From Crossiella equi (GTDB taxonomy: Bacteria > Actinomycetota > Actinomycetes > Mycobacteriales > Pseudonocardiaceae), in NCBI RefSeq assembly GCF_017876755.1, contig NZ_JAGIOO010000001.1, positions 744,001 through 808,000 of the forward strand: a DNA stretch of 64,000 nucleotides, in the 5' to 3' direction. Shown piece after piece: positions 17,040 through 25,772 of this stretch. The position numbers and the translations under genes are program-made. The notes beneath the pieces are model-generated. The model did no database searches. It worked only from the letters and a program-made list of their open reading frames with translations, and had not been told where the DNA came from. The first letter of the stretch is position 1. The number at the start of each line of letters is the position of its first letter.

Positions 17040-18169
17040 GTCGCGCTCCCCACCGGGATGCGGGCGTGGACGACGAAGGTGCCGTCGGCGGTGGCGGCCG
17101 CGCTGAAGTCGCCGCCCAGCAGGCTGACCCGGTCGCGCAGACCCGCCAGGCCCCGGCCGCTGCCGCCCGGGGAGCGGCCCGGGGTGCCGGGGCCGTCCGT
17201 GGTGACCTCCACCGTGATCTCCCCCGGGCCGTGGTGCACGCGCACCGCCGTCGGTCTGCCGTGCGCGTGCTTCAACGCGTTGGTCAGCGCCTCCCGCACC
17301 ACCCGGTAGGCCGTCGCCTCCGCGCTGCCCTCCGGCCCCGCCGGGCCGCCGTGCTCGGTGAAGTCCACCGGCTGGCCCGCCTGCCGGGTCTGCGCCACCA
17401 GGGTGCCCAGCTCGTTGGTCGACGGGGTGCGTGGCTGGGTGCCGTGGTCGGGGCTGAGCACCTCCAGCAGGTGCCGCAGGTCGGAGATGGCGCGGCGGCC
17501 GGTGTCACCGATGGCCGCCAGGCTCTGGTCCAGGCGCTCGGGGGCGGCGGTGAGGTACCGCGCCGCCTCGGCCTGCACGACCATCGCCGTGACGTGGTGG
17601 GTGACCACGTCGTGCAGCTCCCGGGCGATCCGGGCGCGCTCGGCGGCCCGGGTGCTCTCCTCGACGTGCCGCCGGTGCTGCCGCCACCAGGCACCGATGC
17701 CCCAGGCGATCGCCAGCACCAGGAAGAACGTGGTGAAGCCACTGACGCCCTCCGGGGCACCGAGCCAGCTCAGCGCCACCGCCAGCGCCAGGTAGGCGGC
17801 AGCGGCCAGCGCGACCACGACCCGGCGGTGGTGGGCCAGGTGGGCGCCCGCGCTCACCAGTGCGACGAGCAGGGCGGTCGCCGCCACCGTGTGGTAGCCG
17901 AGCAGCTGGTCGGCGGCGAACCCCAGTGCCACCAGGGCCAGGGTCACGGCGGGCCAGCGCCTGCGCACCGCCAGCGGCAGGCACTCCAGGGCGATCACGA
18001 GGCAGGCCAGCGCGTCCAGAGGCCGCTCGGGCAGCTCGCCGAGCTGGGTGCCGTTGCCGCGCAGGGCGGGCACCAGCGACGCCAGCACGAACACCAGGGC
18101 CAGCGGCAGGTCCCGGACCACGACGTCCCGGCGCCGCCACAGCGCCAGGGCGCGGCGGAGGTCGGTCAC
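17036..18169 (-). CDS. DesK/LiaS-type sensor histidine kinase
   Basis: A 377-residue membrane kinase: about five or six N-terminal transmembrane helices (LPLALVFVLASLVPAL, AVTLALVALGFAADQLLG, TALLVALVSAGAHLA, VVVALAAAAYLALAVAL, TFFLVLAIAWGIGAWW), then a HisKA_3 dimerisation domain with phospho-His in ARELHDVVTHHVTAMVV and a HATPase_c domain (EALTNALKHAHGRPTAV, GRGLAGLRDRVSLLGG). Start GTG at 18169 with AGGAT 8 bp upstream. An IS element ends only 9 bp upstream of the start codon, so the original promoter has been displaced. Confidence 0.93.
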   Translation of the reverse strand: MTDLRRALALWRRRDVVVRDLPLALVFVLASLVPALRGNGTQLGELPERPLDALACLVIALECLPLAVRRRWPAVTLALVALGFAADQLLGYHTVAATALLVALVSAGAHLAHHRRVVVALAAAAYLALAVALSWLGAPEGVSGFTTFFLVLAIAWGIGAWWRQHRRHVEESTRAAERARIARELHDVVTHHVTAMVVQAEAARYLTAAPERLDQSLAAIGDTGRRAISDLRHLLEVLSPDHGTQPRTPSTNELGTLVAQTRQAGQPVDFTEHGGPAGPEGSAEATAYRVVREALTNALKHAHGRPTAVRVHHGPGEITVEVTTDGPGTPGRSPGGSGRGLAGLRDRVSLLGGDFSAAATADGTFVVHARIPVGSAT

Positions 18170-18178
18170 CGGGCGATC

Positions 18179-19176
18179 CTAGATGATTGATCGCGTGAAG
18201 CTTGGGTGAAGTAGCCCCCGGCCACAGACGTGGACGGAGGGTGTTCAAGATCGAGTTGTGAGCAACGACCTGAACACCCTCCTCACCGCACTTTACGTGT
18301 TGATCGACGACCGCGTGGTACCGCCCCGCACTGGCCGGGGACGCCGTCCCCGGCTCACCGACAGCGAACTGATCTGCTTGGCCGTGGCCCAGGCACTGCT
18401 GGGCTTTCACAACGAACGACGCTGGGTCCGGCACGTGCACACCAACACCGAGTTGCACGCGATGTTCCCGGCCATGCCCCACCAGTCGGGCTATCACGTC
18501 CGGCTGAAGAAGGCCCGCCCCCTACTGTGCAAGACGATCCGCACCCTGGCCATCTCCTGCCCATCCTGGTTCGACGATCTGTGGATCACCGACGCGACCC
18601 CGGTGCCCTGCGGCATGTCACGCGAGACGGTCAAGCGTTCCGACCTGGCAGGACATGCCGGATACGGCTACTGCCGGTCCCATTCCCGCTGGTACTGGGG
18701 ACTGAAGCTGTATCTGGTGTGCTCCGGGGACGGCATGCCGGCCATGTGGTGCCTGGCCAACCCCAAGATCGGCGAACGCGAGGTACTGGGCGCCCTGCTC
18801 GGGCACAACCAGCACCTCCTGCGCGACGGCCAGGTCCTGCTCGCCGACAAGGGCTTCGCCGGCCGGGACTTCGAGGGGCTCACCCGTGAGATGAGACTTT
18901 GGCTGCTGCGACCAGATCGCAAGAACGAACCGTTCCGCCACGGTGATCTCGGCGGCGTTCGCCAGTGGATCGAGTCGGTCAACCAGACCCTGAAGGGCCA
19001 GCTTGACCTTGAACGACACGGTGCACGCACCCCTCACGGCGTGTTCACCCGCATCGCTCAGCGCCTACTGGCTATGTCCGCGGGCATCTGGCACAACTGG
19101 ACCATCGGCGTGACCAGCAAACGAGCACTGACCGCCTTCGATCACTAACACCAACTTCACGCGATCAATCATCTAG
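18179..19176 (+). mobile_element. IS982-family insertion sequence, complete
   Basis: A 998-bp element bounded by 22-bp perfect inverted repeats (18179-18200 and 19155-19176; outer end CTAGATGATTGA). The repeats enclose one intact transposase gene. The outer four bases are CTAG on both sides; as CTAG is self-complementary it could belong to the repeats or be a 4-bp target duplication. No other target duplication is visible in the flanks (GCGAT left, CCCGG right). Perfect ends and an intact gene indicate a recent insertion. Confidence 0.92.
18258..19148 (+). CDS. IS982-family transposase
   Basis: A 296-residue DDE transposase of usual length. The catalytic triad is visible as Asp in LWITDATPVP, Asp in VLLADKGFAG and Glu in RQWIESVNQTLKGQLDLERH. 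The N-terminal region has the IS982 pattern DSELICLAVAQALLGF. No frameshift. It starts at GTG within the left part of the element. Codon use is slightly less GC-biased than its neighbours, consistent with a mobile gene. Confidence 0.95.
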   Translation: MSNDLNTLLTALYVLIDDRVVPPRTGRGRRPRLTDSELICLAVAQALLGFHNERRWVRHVHTNTELHAMFPAMPHQSGYHVRLKKARPLLCKTIRTLAISCPSWFDDLWITDATPVPCGMSRETVKRSDLAGHAGYGYCRSHSRWYWGLKLYLVCSGDGMPAMWCLANPKIGEREVLGALLGHNQHLLRDGQVLLADKGFAGRDFEGLTREMRLWLLRPDRKNEPFRHGDLGGVRQWIESVNQTLKGQLDLERHGARTPHGVFTRIAQRLLAMSAGIWHNWTIGVTSKRALTAFDH

Positions 19177-19263
19177 CCCGGCGGCGGTCGGAGGACGTGG
19201 CCCGATGCGGCCACCGCGCGGCCGGACGACCGTCCGAACAGGACACCAGGCGCCGCGCCGGGA

Positions 19264-19500
19264 TCACTCCCCCGGATCCCGCGCGAGATCCTGGACGGCG
19301 GCCAGCAGCGCGGGCGCGAGGGTCCGGGCGGCCGAGGTGCCGTGGCCGGTCAGCACGCCGTAGAACACCGGACCGGTGAGGACCGCCGTGGCCGCGGCGA
19401 AGGGCACGGAGGCCGGGAGGTCGCCCCGGCTGACCGCACGGGCCAGCACGGCGTGCGCGGGCGCGTCGAACAGGGCGGCCGAGCCCAGGAGCGTGGCCAC
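19264..19500 (-). pseudogene. TetR-family regulator, C-terminal remnant
   Basis: Seventy-eight residues (LFDAPAHAVLARAVSRGDLP, VPFAAATAVLTGPVFYGVLTG, TLAPALLAAVQDLA) match the C-terminal ligand-binding helices of TetR regulators, with no DNA-binding domain upstream. A piece of an IclR gene abuts it on the other strand, so the 5' part has been lost. Unlikely to be functional. Confidence 0.65.
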
Positions 19501-19719
19501 GGTCTGTCCGAGGTCTCCCTGCCGGTGATGCGGGACCTGGCGGCCCGGGTCGGCGAGACGGTCCTGGTGACCCGCCGCACGAGCCGCTCAGTGGTCTGCC
19601 CGCAACTGGTCGAGGCCCCCACCCGGTCCGCCTGACCTACGACCGGGGCCACGTCCTGCCGATCAACGCGGGCGCGGCGGCGGCGATGACGGCCAGGCTC
19701 CACCTGCGCGACGGCTGAG
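19501..19719 (+). pseudogene. IclR-family regulator, frameshifted fragment
   Basis: The plus strand reads LSEVSLPVMRDLAARVGETV, VLVTRRTSRSVVCPQLVEAP and, after a one-base frame change near 19620, HPVRLTYDRGHVLPINAGAAAA. This is the order seen in the IclR effector domain (L..VA.P.L..LA..TGETV ... E...PLR...R.G...PLHATA). The N-terminal HTH and the end are missing. Decayed gene. Confidence 0.65.
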
Positions 19720-19739
19720 CGCACGAGTAGCACACGGCC

Positions 19740-19830
19740 CGAGCGGCCAAACCAAGGAAGACGACCCGTGCGGCCGCACGAGAAGAGACGGCCCGTGCGG
19801 CCGCACGAGAAGTGCACGCCTCGTGCGGCC
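19740..19830. repeat. 27-bp palindrome-containing tandem repeat
   Basis: Four copies at a 27-28 bp period, starting at 19740 (degenerate, CGAGCGGCC), 19767, 19794 and 19822 (half copy). The two central copies contain the perfect 14-bp palindrome CGTGCGGCCGCACG followed by AGAAG. It lies between the IclR remnant and the convergent 3' end of the beta-helix gene. Could be a terminator cluster, a protein-binding array or a small dispersed repeat. Confidence 0.75.
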
Positions 19831-19888
19831 AACACGCCCGGCCCGGGGCGAGACGGCAAAGCCGTGAGCCCGACCAACCCCGCACTCC

Positions 19889-21091
19889 TCAGCCCCGCCG
19901 CACCTCGTAAGCCCCCAGATCAACCCCCGCCCCAGCCGGACGAGGCCTGTTGTCCGCGTCAAAAGCCGGAGCCCCGACCGCCGAACCCTGGTCGATCGCA
20001 CGCACAGCAGCAGGCGTGAGGTGAAAGTCCCCCGCTCCCGGGTCGACGAATCCCGGGTCCCCGGTGAAGTTGTGGTCAACGGCGAAGTCCGGGTGCCGCA
20101 CGTCCCGGTCGAAGATGTTGTTGCGCAACACGTTCGAGCCCTCGAAGTCCCCACCGTAGAAGCCGATCGCACCATTCCGGTTGCCGTGGAAGGTGTTGTT
20201 GACGATGCGGATGTCAGCGAACACGCCACTCGACTCCACCCAGAAGCTGATCCCCGCCTGCGCGTTGCCGTGCATCACGTTGTTGTGGATGCTGACATCG
20301 CTGACCCACCGCTCCTCGGCGTAGTCCTCCACAGCCAGCGCGATACCCGACTTCGACGAGTTCCTCGTACCGCCGACAACATTGTTGTAGACCTCGACCC
20401 GCGACGAGCTGTCGACGTAGATGTTCGGCCCCCGGTTGTTCCACACCCGGTTGTCGTGGATCTTGGCCCGCGCGTTCGGGCTGTACTTGACGTCGATGCC
20501 CTCCTCACCGTTGTCGTGCACCTGGCAGCGGGTCACCTCGACGTCGCTGGCGCCGCTGCCGATGCTCAGGGCCTCGTGGTCGGCGGAGGTGCCCTCGGCG
20601 TTCGCGCCCTGGATCTCGCAGCCGTCGACCAGGACCTTCGAGACGTCCAAAAGAACCAGGCCGCCGTCCTGGGAACCGTTGACCCGCACGCCCCGCAGCT
20701 CCAGGTTGCCACCTCCACTGGCGTGGATGCCGAAGCCCCGCGACCCCGCCGAGGTCAGGTCAACCAGGCGCAGCCACGAGTGGTTGCCCAGGGCGATCAG
20801 GCCCTTGCCGCCGCCCGTGCCGGTGACCACCGCCTGGCCGCCGTCGCCGTAGAAGGTGATCGGCTTGCCCGGGGTGCCGCTGCGCCGCATCGTCAGGCCG
20901 CCCGGGTAGGTGCCCGGGGCGATGCGCACGCTGTCACCCGGCTGCGCCACGTCGGCCGCCGCCTGGATCGTCCTGTACTGCCCGTCCAGGCCCACCGTCA
21001 GCGTGCGGCCCGACACCGCTGCCGCCGCCCCCGGAACCCCCATCAACTGGACCGCCGTGCACAACGCGATCCCCACTGCCAGCTTCCTCAT
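19889..21091 (-). CDS. Secreted right-handed parallel beta-helix protein
   Basis: A 400-residue protein with a cleavable signal peptide (MRKLAVGIALCTAVQLMGVP, then GAAAA). The mature part opens with TLTVGLDGQYRTIQAAADVAQPGDSVRIAPGTY, the start typical of pectate-lyase-like beta-helix proteins, and then shows repeated short turns ending in Asn/Asp (DNRVWNNRGPNIYVDSSSRV, NNVVGGTRNSSKSGIALAVE, NNVMHGNAQAGI, NNTFHGNRNGAIGFYGG). It ends in a DxGAYE motif (VDLGAYEV). It probably binds or cleaves a polysaccharide outside the cell; catalytic residues cannot be assigned. Confidence 0.88.
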   Translation of the reverse strand: MRKLAVGIALCTAVQLMGVPGAAAAVSGRTLTVGLDGQYRTIQAAADVAQPGDSVRIAPGTYPGGLTMRRSGTPGKPITFYGDGGQAVVTGTGGGKGLIALGNHSWLRLVDLTSAGSRGFGIHASGGGNLELRGVRVNGSQDGGLVLLDVSKVLVDGCEIQGANAEGTSADHEALSIGSGASDVEVTRCQVHDNGEEGIDVKYSPNARAKIHDNRVWNNRGPNIYVDSSSRVEVYNNVVGGTRNSSKSGIALAVEDYAEERWVSDVSIHNNVMHGNAQAGISFWVESSGVFADIRIVNNTFHGNRNGAIGFYGGDFEGSNVLRNNIFDRDVRHPDFAVDHNFTGDPGFVDPGAGDFHLTPAAVRAIDQGSAVGAPAFDADNRPRPAGAGVDLGAYEVRRG

Positions 21092-21162
21092 CCGCGCTCC
21101 CCGCCCCTCGCCCGTGTTGCCCTCGCCACGGTAGGGAGCCGGACCGGGAGCGGTCCCGGGGC

Positions 21163-22050
21163 TCAGCCCAGGGTGACCAGGGCCTGCACCGGGAGGTGGT
21201 CGGAGGGGAACTGACCGCCACGGGCATAGGTGTTGATGGCCGCGGCCTCGATGCTCCGTGCGCCCCGGACCAGGATCCAGTCGATGCGCGGACCGCCCGG
21301 TACCAGCGGGCGGTAGCCGTGGAAGGTGGCGTGCAACGGGGTGCGGCGCGTGGTCGCGGCGGGCCAGGTGTCGGTCAGCGCCGCGCCCGTGCGCAGGATG
21401 TCGTGGGTGGGGGTGCCCTCGGCGGTGTTGAAGTCACCGGTCAGCACCACCGGCAGCCCCGGGGCCAGCGCGTTGGTCCGGTCGCGCACCAGCTCGGCGC
21501 TGCGCAGGCGGGAGTTCTCCGACTCGTGGTCGAAGTGCGTGTTGACGGTGACGAACTCCCGGCCGGTGCGGCGGTCGGCGAAGCGGACCCAGGTGACCAT
21601 GCGGATGACGTTGTTGCCCCAGGACTTCGAGCCGACCACGTCCGGGGTGTCAGAGAGCCAGTAGTGGCCGGAGCCCTCGGCGCGCACGCGGCGGGTGTCG
21701 TAGAAGACGGCCATGAACTCGTCCCGGTTGCCGCCCGCCCGGCCCTGGCCGATCCAGTCGTAGTGGGCGGGCAGGTCGGCCTCGATGTCCTTGAGCTGGG
21801 CGTGCAACCCCTCCTGCGTGCCCAGCACCGTCGGCTGTTCCCGGCGCAGCAGCTCGGCCAGGACCGGGCGGCGGACCGCCCAGGAGTTCGGCTGCGCGGT
21901 GGAGGCGTACCGCAGGTTGAACGACATCACGTGCAGGGACTCACCCCGGGCGGGGCCGATCACCGGGCCCCCGGCGGCCGCGGCGGGGGCCACCCCGGAC
22001 ACCGCGGCGGCCGCGACCAGGGCCAGGAACATCAGGAAGTGGCGGGGCAT
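21163..22050 (-). CDS. Secreted endonuclease/exonuclease/phosphatase-family protein
   Basis: A 295-residue protein with a signal peptide (MPRHFLMFLALVAAAAVSGV, then APAAAA). The mature DNase I-like fold shows MSFNLRYAS, metal-binding Glu in VLGTQEG, VNTHFDHES, LTGDFNTAEGTP (Asp/Asn), RIDWILVRG and the terminal catalytic pair PSDHLPVQA. Substrate could be a phosphodiester or phosphomonoester. ATG at 22050 with GGAGGAG upstream; the frame extends far upstream but without homology. Confidence 0.9.
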   Translation of the reverse strand: MPRHFLMFLALVAAAAVSGVAPAAAAGGPVIGPARGESLHVMSFNLRYASTAQPNSWAVRRPVLAELLRREQPTVLGTQEGLHAQLKDIEADLPAHYDWIGQGRAGGNRDEFMAVFYDTRRVRAEGSGHYWLSDTPDVVGSKSWGNNVIRMVTWVRFADRRTGREFVTVNTHFDHESENSRLRSAELVRDRTNALAPGLPVVLTGDFNTAEGTPTHDILRTGAALTDTWPAATTRRTPLHATFHGYRPLVPGGPRIDWILVRGARSIEAAAINTYARGGQFPSDHLPVQALVTLG

Positions 22051-22130
22051 GGCTCCTCCGGCGGGGAGTCGGGACGTCCCGCCCACCCTGCCAGCCCACC
22101 GGGGTGACGCGCTGCGGCCGACCGGAGGGC

Positions 22131-22955
22131 TCACCCGCGCCGTTCGACCGTGAACACGTGGTAGGCCAGCGCCCTGGGCGTGGCCGGGTTCGGCCGCTCG
22201 AAACACCGCACCAGGTCCCGGCCGTACCGGCGGCGCAGGTCGGCGCCCCGGGCGTGCAGCGCGGCGGTCAGGGCGGCGTAGGTGGGCGGCAGCACGCGCT
22301 CGGTCAGGTCCTCGTGCCAGCGGATGGCGAACCCGCACGAGAGGAGCAGGTTCCGGTACTCGGCCGGGGTCAGCAGCGGGGCCATCGTGCCCGGCGCCGC
22401 GTACGGGGCGATGGCGTGCGGTGCGCGGTGCGGGGTGTCGGTGACGAAGTCGGTGACCAGCAGGCGCGCGCCCGGCCGCAGCACGCGGGCGGTCGCGGTC
22501 AGGGCCGCCGCCCGGTCCGGGACGTGGCACAGCGACTCCAGCGCCCAGGCCGCGTCGAAGGTGCCGTCGGCGAAGGCCGGGGCGGTGGCCGTGCCGAACT
22601 GGAAACGCGCCTGGCCGGTGGTGCGGGCCAGGTCGTTGGCCTGGCGGACCTCGGTCGCGCTGACCGAGATGCCGTGCACGTGCACCTGGCGGCGGGTGGC
22701 CAGCTCGACCCCGGCCGCACCGCTGCCGCAGCCGATGTCCAGCACCCGGCTGCCCGGCGGCACGGCCAGGCGGTCGACGAGGTGGCCGGTCAGGCGTCGG
22801 GTGGCCTCCGGCAGGCTGGCCGGGGCCGGGACGCCGTTGCTGGCGGGCCAGTAGCCGAAGTGCAGGCTGGCACCGAACAGCTCCTGGCCGATGGCGGCCA
22901 GCCGGTCGTACAGCAGCCCCACGCGGACGGGGACGACGGCGGGTGTCTCGGCCAC
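22131..22955 (-). CDS. SAM-dependent methyltransferase
   Basis: About 274 residues. Class I Rossmann methyltransferase with motif I VLDIGCGSGAAGVELA, post-motif VHGISVSATEVRQAN, DAAWALESLCHVPD (motif II region with the catalytic-loop His) and LRPGARLLVTDFV. The order resembles the gamma-tocopherol/sarcosine methyltransferase group. The N-terminus YDRLAAIGQELFGASLHFGYW is typical of small-molecule O- or N-methyltransferases in biosynthetic clusters. The start is uncertain: GTG at 22955 fits family length, GTG at 22988 is also in frame. Divergent from the condensation-like gene 101 bp away. Confidence 0.88.
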   Translation of the reverse strand: MAETPAVVPVRVGLLYDRLAAIGQELFGASLHFGYWPASNGVPAPASLPEATRRLTGHLVDRLAVPPGSRVLDIGCGSGAAGVELATRRQVHVHGISVSATEVRQANDLARTTGQARFQFGTATAPAFADGTFDAAWALESLCHVPDRAAALTATARVLRPGARLLVTDFVTDTPHRAPHAIAPYAAPGTMAPLLTPAEYRNLLLSCGFAIRWHEDLTERVLPPTYAALTAALHARGADLRRRYGRDLVRCFERPNPATPRALAYHVFTVERRG

Positions 22956-23056
22956 CCACCGAGGGTGCCGCAGGTCCGATCGGTGCACAAACGTGTTGGC
23001 GCACAGGGCGTTGCGTGTTTGTGCACGGGCGGCGGACGGGCCTAGCGTCGCGGTTC

Positions 23057-24349
23057 ATGGAGCGCGCCACGGTCACGTTCGCCGGAGCACGGCAGGTCAG
23101 TGCGCCCGCCACCTGCGCGCAGCGGCAGATCTGGACCGCCATCAGCAAACGCCTGCCGGACGCCGGCTTCTACAGCCAGCTCTACCGCGTCACCCTCTAC
23201 AGTGGACCGACGCTGTCCCAGGTGCTGGCGGCGGTCCGGGACGTGGTGGCCGCGCACGAGTCGCTGCGCACCACGGTCAGCTGGGACGGCGGGCAGCTCG
23301 TGCAGCACGTGCTCGGCAGCGGCGAGGTCACCGTCGACCTGGCCGACCTCGAACCCGGGCAGACCTCCGGCGAGGCCTTCCGCGAGTGGGAACGGGTCAT
23401 GCTGCGCACCGGGTTCCGGTTCGAGGTGGACGTGCCGGTACGGGTGCTGGTGGCGGGTGAGCGCGGGGTCCCGGTGCTGGCCGGGTTCTGCGTCTCGCAC
23501 CTGTCGGTGGACCTGACCGCGCTGCGGGTCGTGGTCGCGGAGTTCCTGGCCCGCCTCGGTGGCGCCCGGCCGCTGCCCGAGTACCGGCCGCCGGTGGAGC
23601 ACGCCGCCTACGAGCGGTCCCCGCGCGGACGGCGTGCGCTGGACCGGGGGCTCGCCTACTGGCGGCGGCACACCGCCGACGCGCCGCCGCCAGCCTTCCC
23701 CGAACAGCGTTCCGGGCACAACGCGACGCTGGCCATGGACTCCCCCGCCGCCGCGGCCGCCACGCTGGTGCTGGCGCGGCGGTACCAGGTCAGCTCCGGG
23801 GCCGTGCTGCTCGCCGCCGCCAGCCGGGTGCTGGGCCGGGCGGCCGGGCAGGCGCACGTGGGGCTGCGGCTGCTGGTGGCCAACCGGTTCGCGCCCGAGC
23901 TGCGCACCGCGGTGGCCAACCTGCACCAGGAGGTGCCGGTCACGGTGGCGGTGGACGCCCCGTTCGGGGAGACCGCGCGCACCGCGCTGCGGGTGTCGCT
24001 GGCCGCGTACGCGCGGGGGCACTACGACCCGGACGAGGTGGCCGAGGTGGTGCGCGAGCACCAGGCGGAGAACGCTTTCCCCCTGTGCTTCAACGACATC
24101 CGCGAGAAGCGCGGGGTGCTGCCCGCCTCGGTGGACATGCCGCTGCCGCCGACCAGCCAGACCGTGCTCACCGAGCACCAGTTCCAGGAGGCCGAGCCGT
24201 TCTTCCTGACCGTCGACGGGGACGAGTCCAGGTGGTTGCGCTTCCTGCTGTCCACGGACACCGCCGCCATGCCACCCGAGGAGGCCCGCCGGTTCCTGCT
24301 GGCGCTGGAGGCAGCGCTGGTGGGGGCGGCCTCCTCACCACCCACCTGA
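23057..24349 (+). CDS. Stand-alone NRPS condensation-like protein
   Basis: A 430-residue single condensation domain without adenylation or carrier partners. It shows the C1 region (SAPATCAQRQIWTAI), FRFEVDVPVRVLVA, and the catalytic motif as VSHLSVDL, where the first His of HHxxxDG is Ser but the catalytic second His and the Asp remain. Later motifs (VGLRLLVANRFAPEL, VANLHQEVPVTV) match the R-x-R/latch region. Such proteins join an acyl or aminoacyl thioester to a free amine or alcohol. First gene of a tight four-gene operon. Confidence 0.82.
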   Translation: MERATVTFAGARQVSAPATCAQRQIWTAISKRLPDAGFYSQLYRVTLYSGPTLSQVLAAVRDVVAAHESLRTTVSWDGGQLVQHVLGSGEVTVDLADLEPGQTSGEAFREWERVMLRTGFRFEVDVPVRVLVAGERGVPVLAGFCVSHLSVDLTALRVVVAEFLARLGGARPLPEYRPPVEHAAYERSPRGRRALDRGLAYWRRHTADAPPPAFPEQRSGHNATLAMDSPAAAAATLVLARRYQVSSGAVLLAAASRVLGRAAGQAHVGLRLLVANRFAPELRTAVANLHQEVPVTVAVDAPFGETARTALRVSLAAYARGHYDPDEVAEVVREHQAENAFPLCFNDIREKRGVLPASVDMPLPPTSQTVLTEHQFQEAEPFFLTVDGDESRWLRFLLSTDTAAMPPEEARRFLLALEAALVGAASSPPT

Positions 24350-24369
24350 TCCAGGAGGTCCGTGCCGAG

Positions 24370-24879
24370 ATGACCACCTTGCCCAGCCTGCGCGGCCGCA
24401 CCGTGTTCGTCGGCGGTCCCATCCAGCACGCCATCGGTCCGCGTGCCTTCCACGAACCGTTGCGCCACACCCTGCAGACCGTCCTGGCCGCCGTCACCGC
24501 CGCCGGGGCCGAGGTGTTCTCCGCGCACGTGCGCGAGGAGTTCGGCGCCACCACCGCGCAGTTCACCCCCGAGCAGGTCACCGTCCGGGACCTGGACTGG
24601 ATGCGGCGCTGCGACGTGTTCGTCCCGGTGCTGCCCGTGCTCGCCGACGGCACCCTGCTGCGCACCGACGGCACGCACGTCGAGCTCGGCTGGGCCTCGG
24701 CACTGGGCCGCCCGATCGTGCTGGTCACCACACCCAGCCCCACGGCCAGCCACCTGCTGCGCGGCCTGCACACCGTCGCGGCGGTGTCCACTGTGGACAT
24801 CACCGTGGTGGACGCGGACCCGGCGGTCCTGCTGGAGCTGATCGAGGCCGCGGCCCCGGCCCGGGTGATGTCCCGGTGA
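24370..24879 (+). CDS. Nucleoside 2-deoxyribosyltransferase-like protein
   Basis: A 169-residue protein. The N-terminal VFVGGPIQ, the central RDLDWMRRCDVFVPVLP and the C-terminal GTHVELGWASALGRPIVLV are the signature of the NDT/MilB superfamily; the Glu in GTHVELG is the position of the family nucleophile. Members move deoxyribose between bases or hydrolyse CMP (MilB). ATG at 24370, about 20 bp after the condensation-like gene and overlapping the next gene by 4 bp. It may release a nucleobase for the downstream enzymes; inferred. Confidence 0.8.
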   Translation: MTTLPSLRGRTVFVGGPIQHAIGPRAFHEPLRHTLQTVLAAVTAAGAEVFSAHVREEFGATTAQFTPEQVTVRDLDWMRRCDVFVPVLPVLADGTLLRTDGTHVELGWASALGRPIVLVTTPSPTASHLLRGLHTVAAVSTVDITVVDADPAVLLELIEAAAPARVMSR

Positions 24880-25772
24880 CCGAGCCGCTGACCGCCTCCG
24901 TGCTCGGCCTGACCCTGCGCTCGCCGCTGGTCGTGGGCTCGGGCCTGCTCACCGACCAGGAGCGCAACATCCGCAGGCTGCTGGCGGCGGGTGTGGGCGC
25001 GGTGGTCACCAAGACCATCCACCCGAACCCGCCGGAGGGCACCGACGAGCGGCTGCACCGGCTGCCGACCGGGCTGCTGAACAGCACCACGTACTCGCGG
25101 CGCCCGGTCACCGACTGGTGCACGATGCTGCGCGGCTTCGCCGAGGAGGGGCTGCCGGTGATCGCCAACGTGCACGCCGACTCCCCCGGCGAGCTGGCCG
25201 ACCTGGTCACCCGGGTGGCCGAGGCCGGTGCCCCGGCCCTGGAGCTGGGCATCTCCTGCCTCAACGAGGAGGGCGGCCTGCACGACACCGCCGAGCGCGT
25301 GGCCCGGTACACCCGGGCGGTGCGGGCGGTGACCGACCTGCCGTTCAGCGTGAAGCTCGCGCTCGGCGAGGGCGCGGCGGAGCGGGTGGCGGCGGCGGTA
25401 CTGGAGGGTGCGGCGGCGGTGACGATCAGCGACACCATCCCCGGACTGGTGGTAGACGCCGGGACCGGCGAGGTCGGGCTGGGCGGGGTGTACGGCTACT
25501 CCGGGCCCGGCATCAAACCCCTGGTGCTGGCGGAGATCTACCAGCTGCGCCGGGCCGGGGTGGGCGTGCCGGTGCTGGCCAGCGGCGGGGTGCGCTCGGC
25601 CGAGGACGTCGCGGAGTACCTGAGCGTCGGGGCGCAGGCGGTGCAGGTGTACACCGCGCTGCACGAGGACATGCACGGCACGCTGGCCAAGATCCAGGAC
25701 GGCTTCGCCACCTGGATACGCGACCGCGGTACCTCGGTGGCCGAGCTCGTCGGCCGGAGCGTGGCCCGGTGA
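24876..25772 (+). CDS. Dihydroorotate dehydrogenase-like FMN enzyme
   Basis: A 298-residue TIM-barrel flavoprotein of the PyrD/PreA family. Visible: NPPEGTDERLHRLPTGLLNS, catalytic-loop Cys in ELGISCLNEEGG (SCPN in class 1B enzymes), PFSVKLALG, ITISD-type substrate Asn/Ser segment, and FMN-phosphate site ASGGVRSAEDVAEYLSVGAQ then VQVYTALHED. It overlaps both neighbours by 4 bp, so it is part of the operon and not the housekeeping pyrD of a pyr operon. It could reduce a pyrimidine ring or oxidise a related heterocycle. Confidence 0.85.
   Translation: MTEPLTASVLGLTLRSPLVVGSGLLTDQERNIRRLLAAGVGAVVTKTIHPNPPEGTDERLHRLPTGLLNSTTYSRRPVTDWCTMLRGFAEEGLPVIANVHADSPGELADLVTRVAEAGAPALELGISCLNEEGGLHDTAERVARYTRAVRAVTDLPFSVKLALGEGAAERVAAAVLEGAAAVTISDTIPGLVVDAGTGEVGLGGVYGYSGPGIKPLVLAEIYQLRRAGVGVPVLASGGVRSAEDVAEYLSVGAQAVQVYTALHEDMHGTLAKIQDGFATWIRDRGTSVAELVGRSVAR

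Noticed and set aside
19342-19635. Intact plus-strand gene covering the IclR-like segment
   Set aside because: Its first half overlaps the TetR remnant with no homology and the IclR similarity continues in another frame after the stop, so it is a fragment.
21163-23148. Single long minus-strand gene across the EEP phosphoesterase and methyltransferase region
   Set aside because: Only the part from the ATG at 22050 has homology and a signal peptide; the upstream extension runs antisense-frame through the methyltransferase gene.
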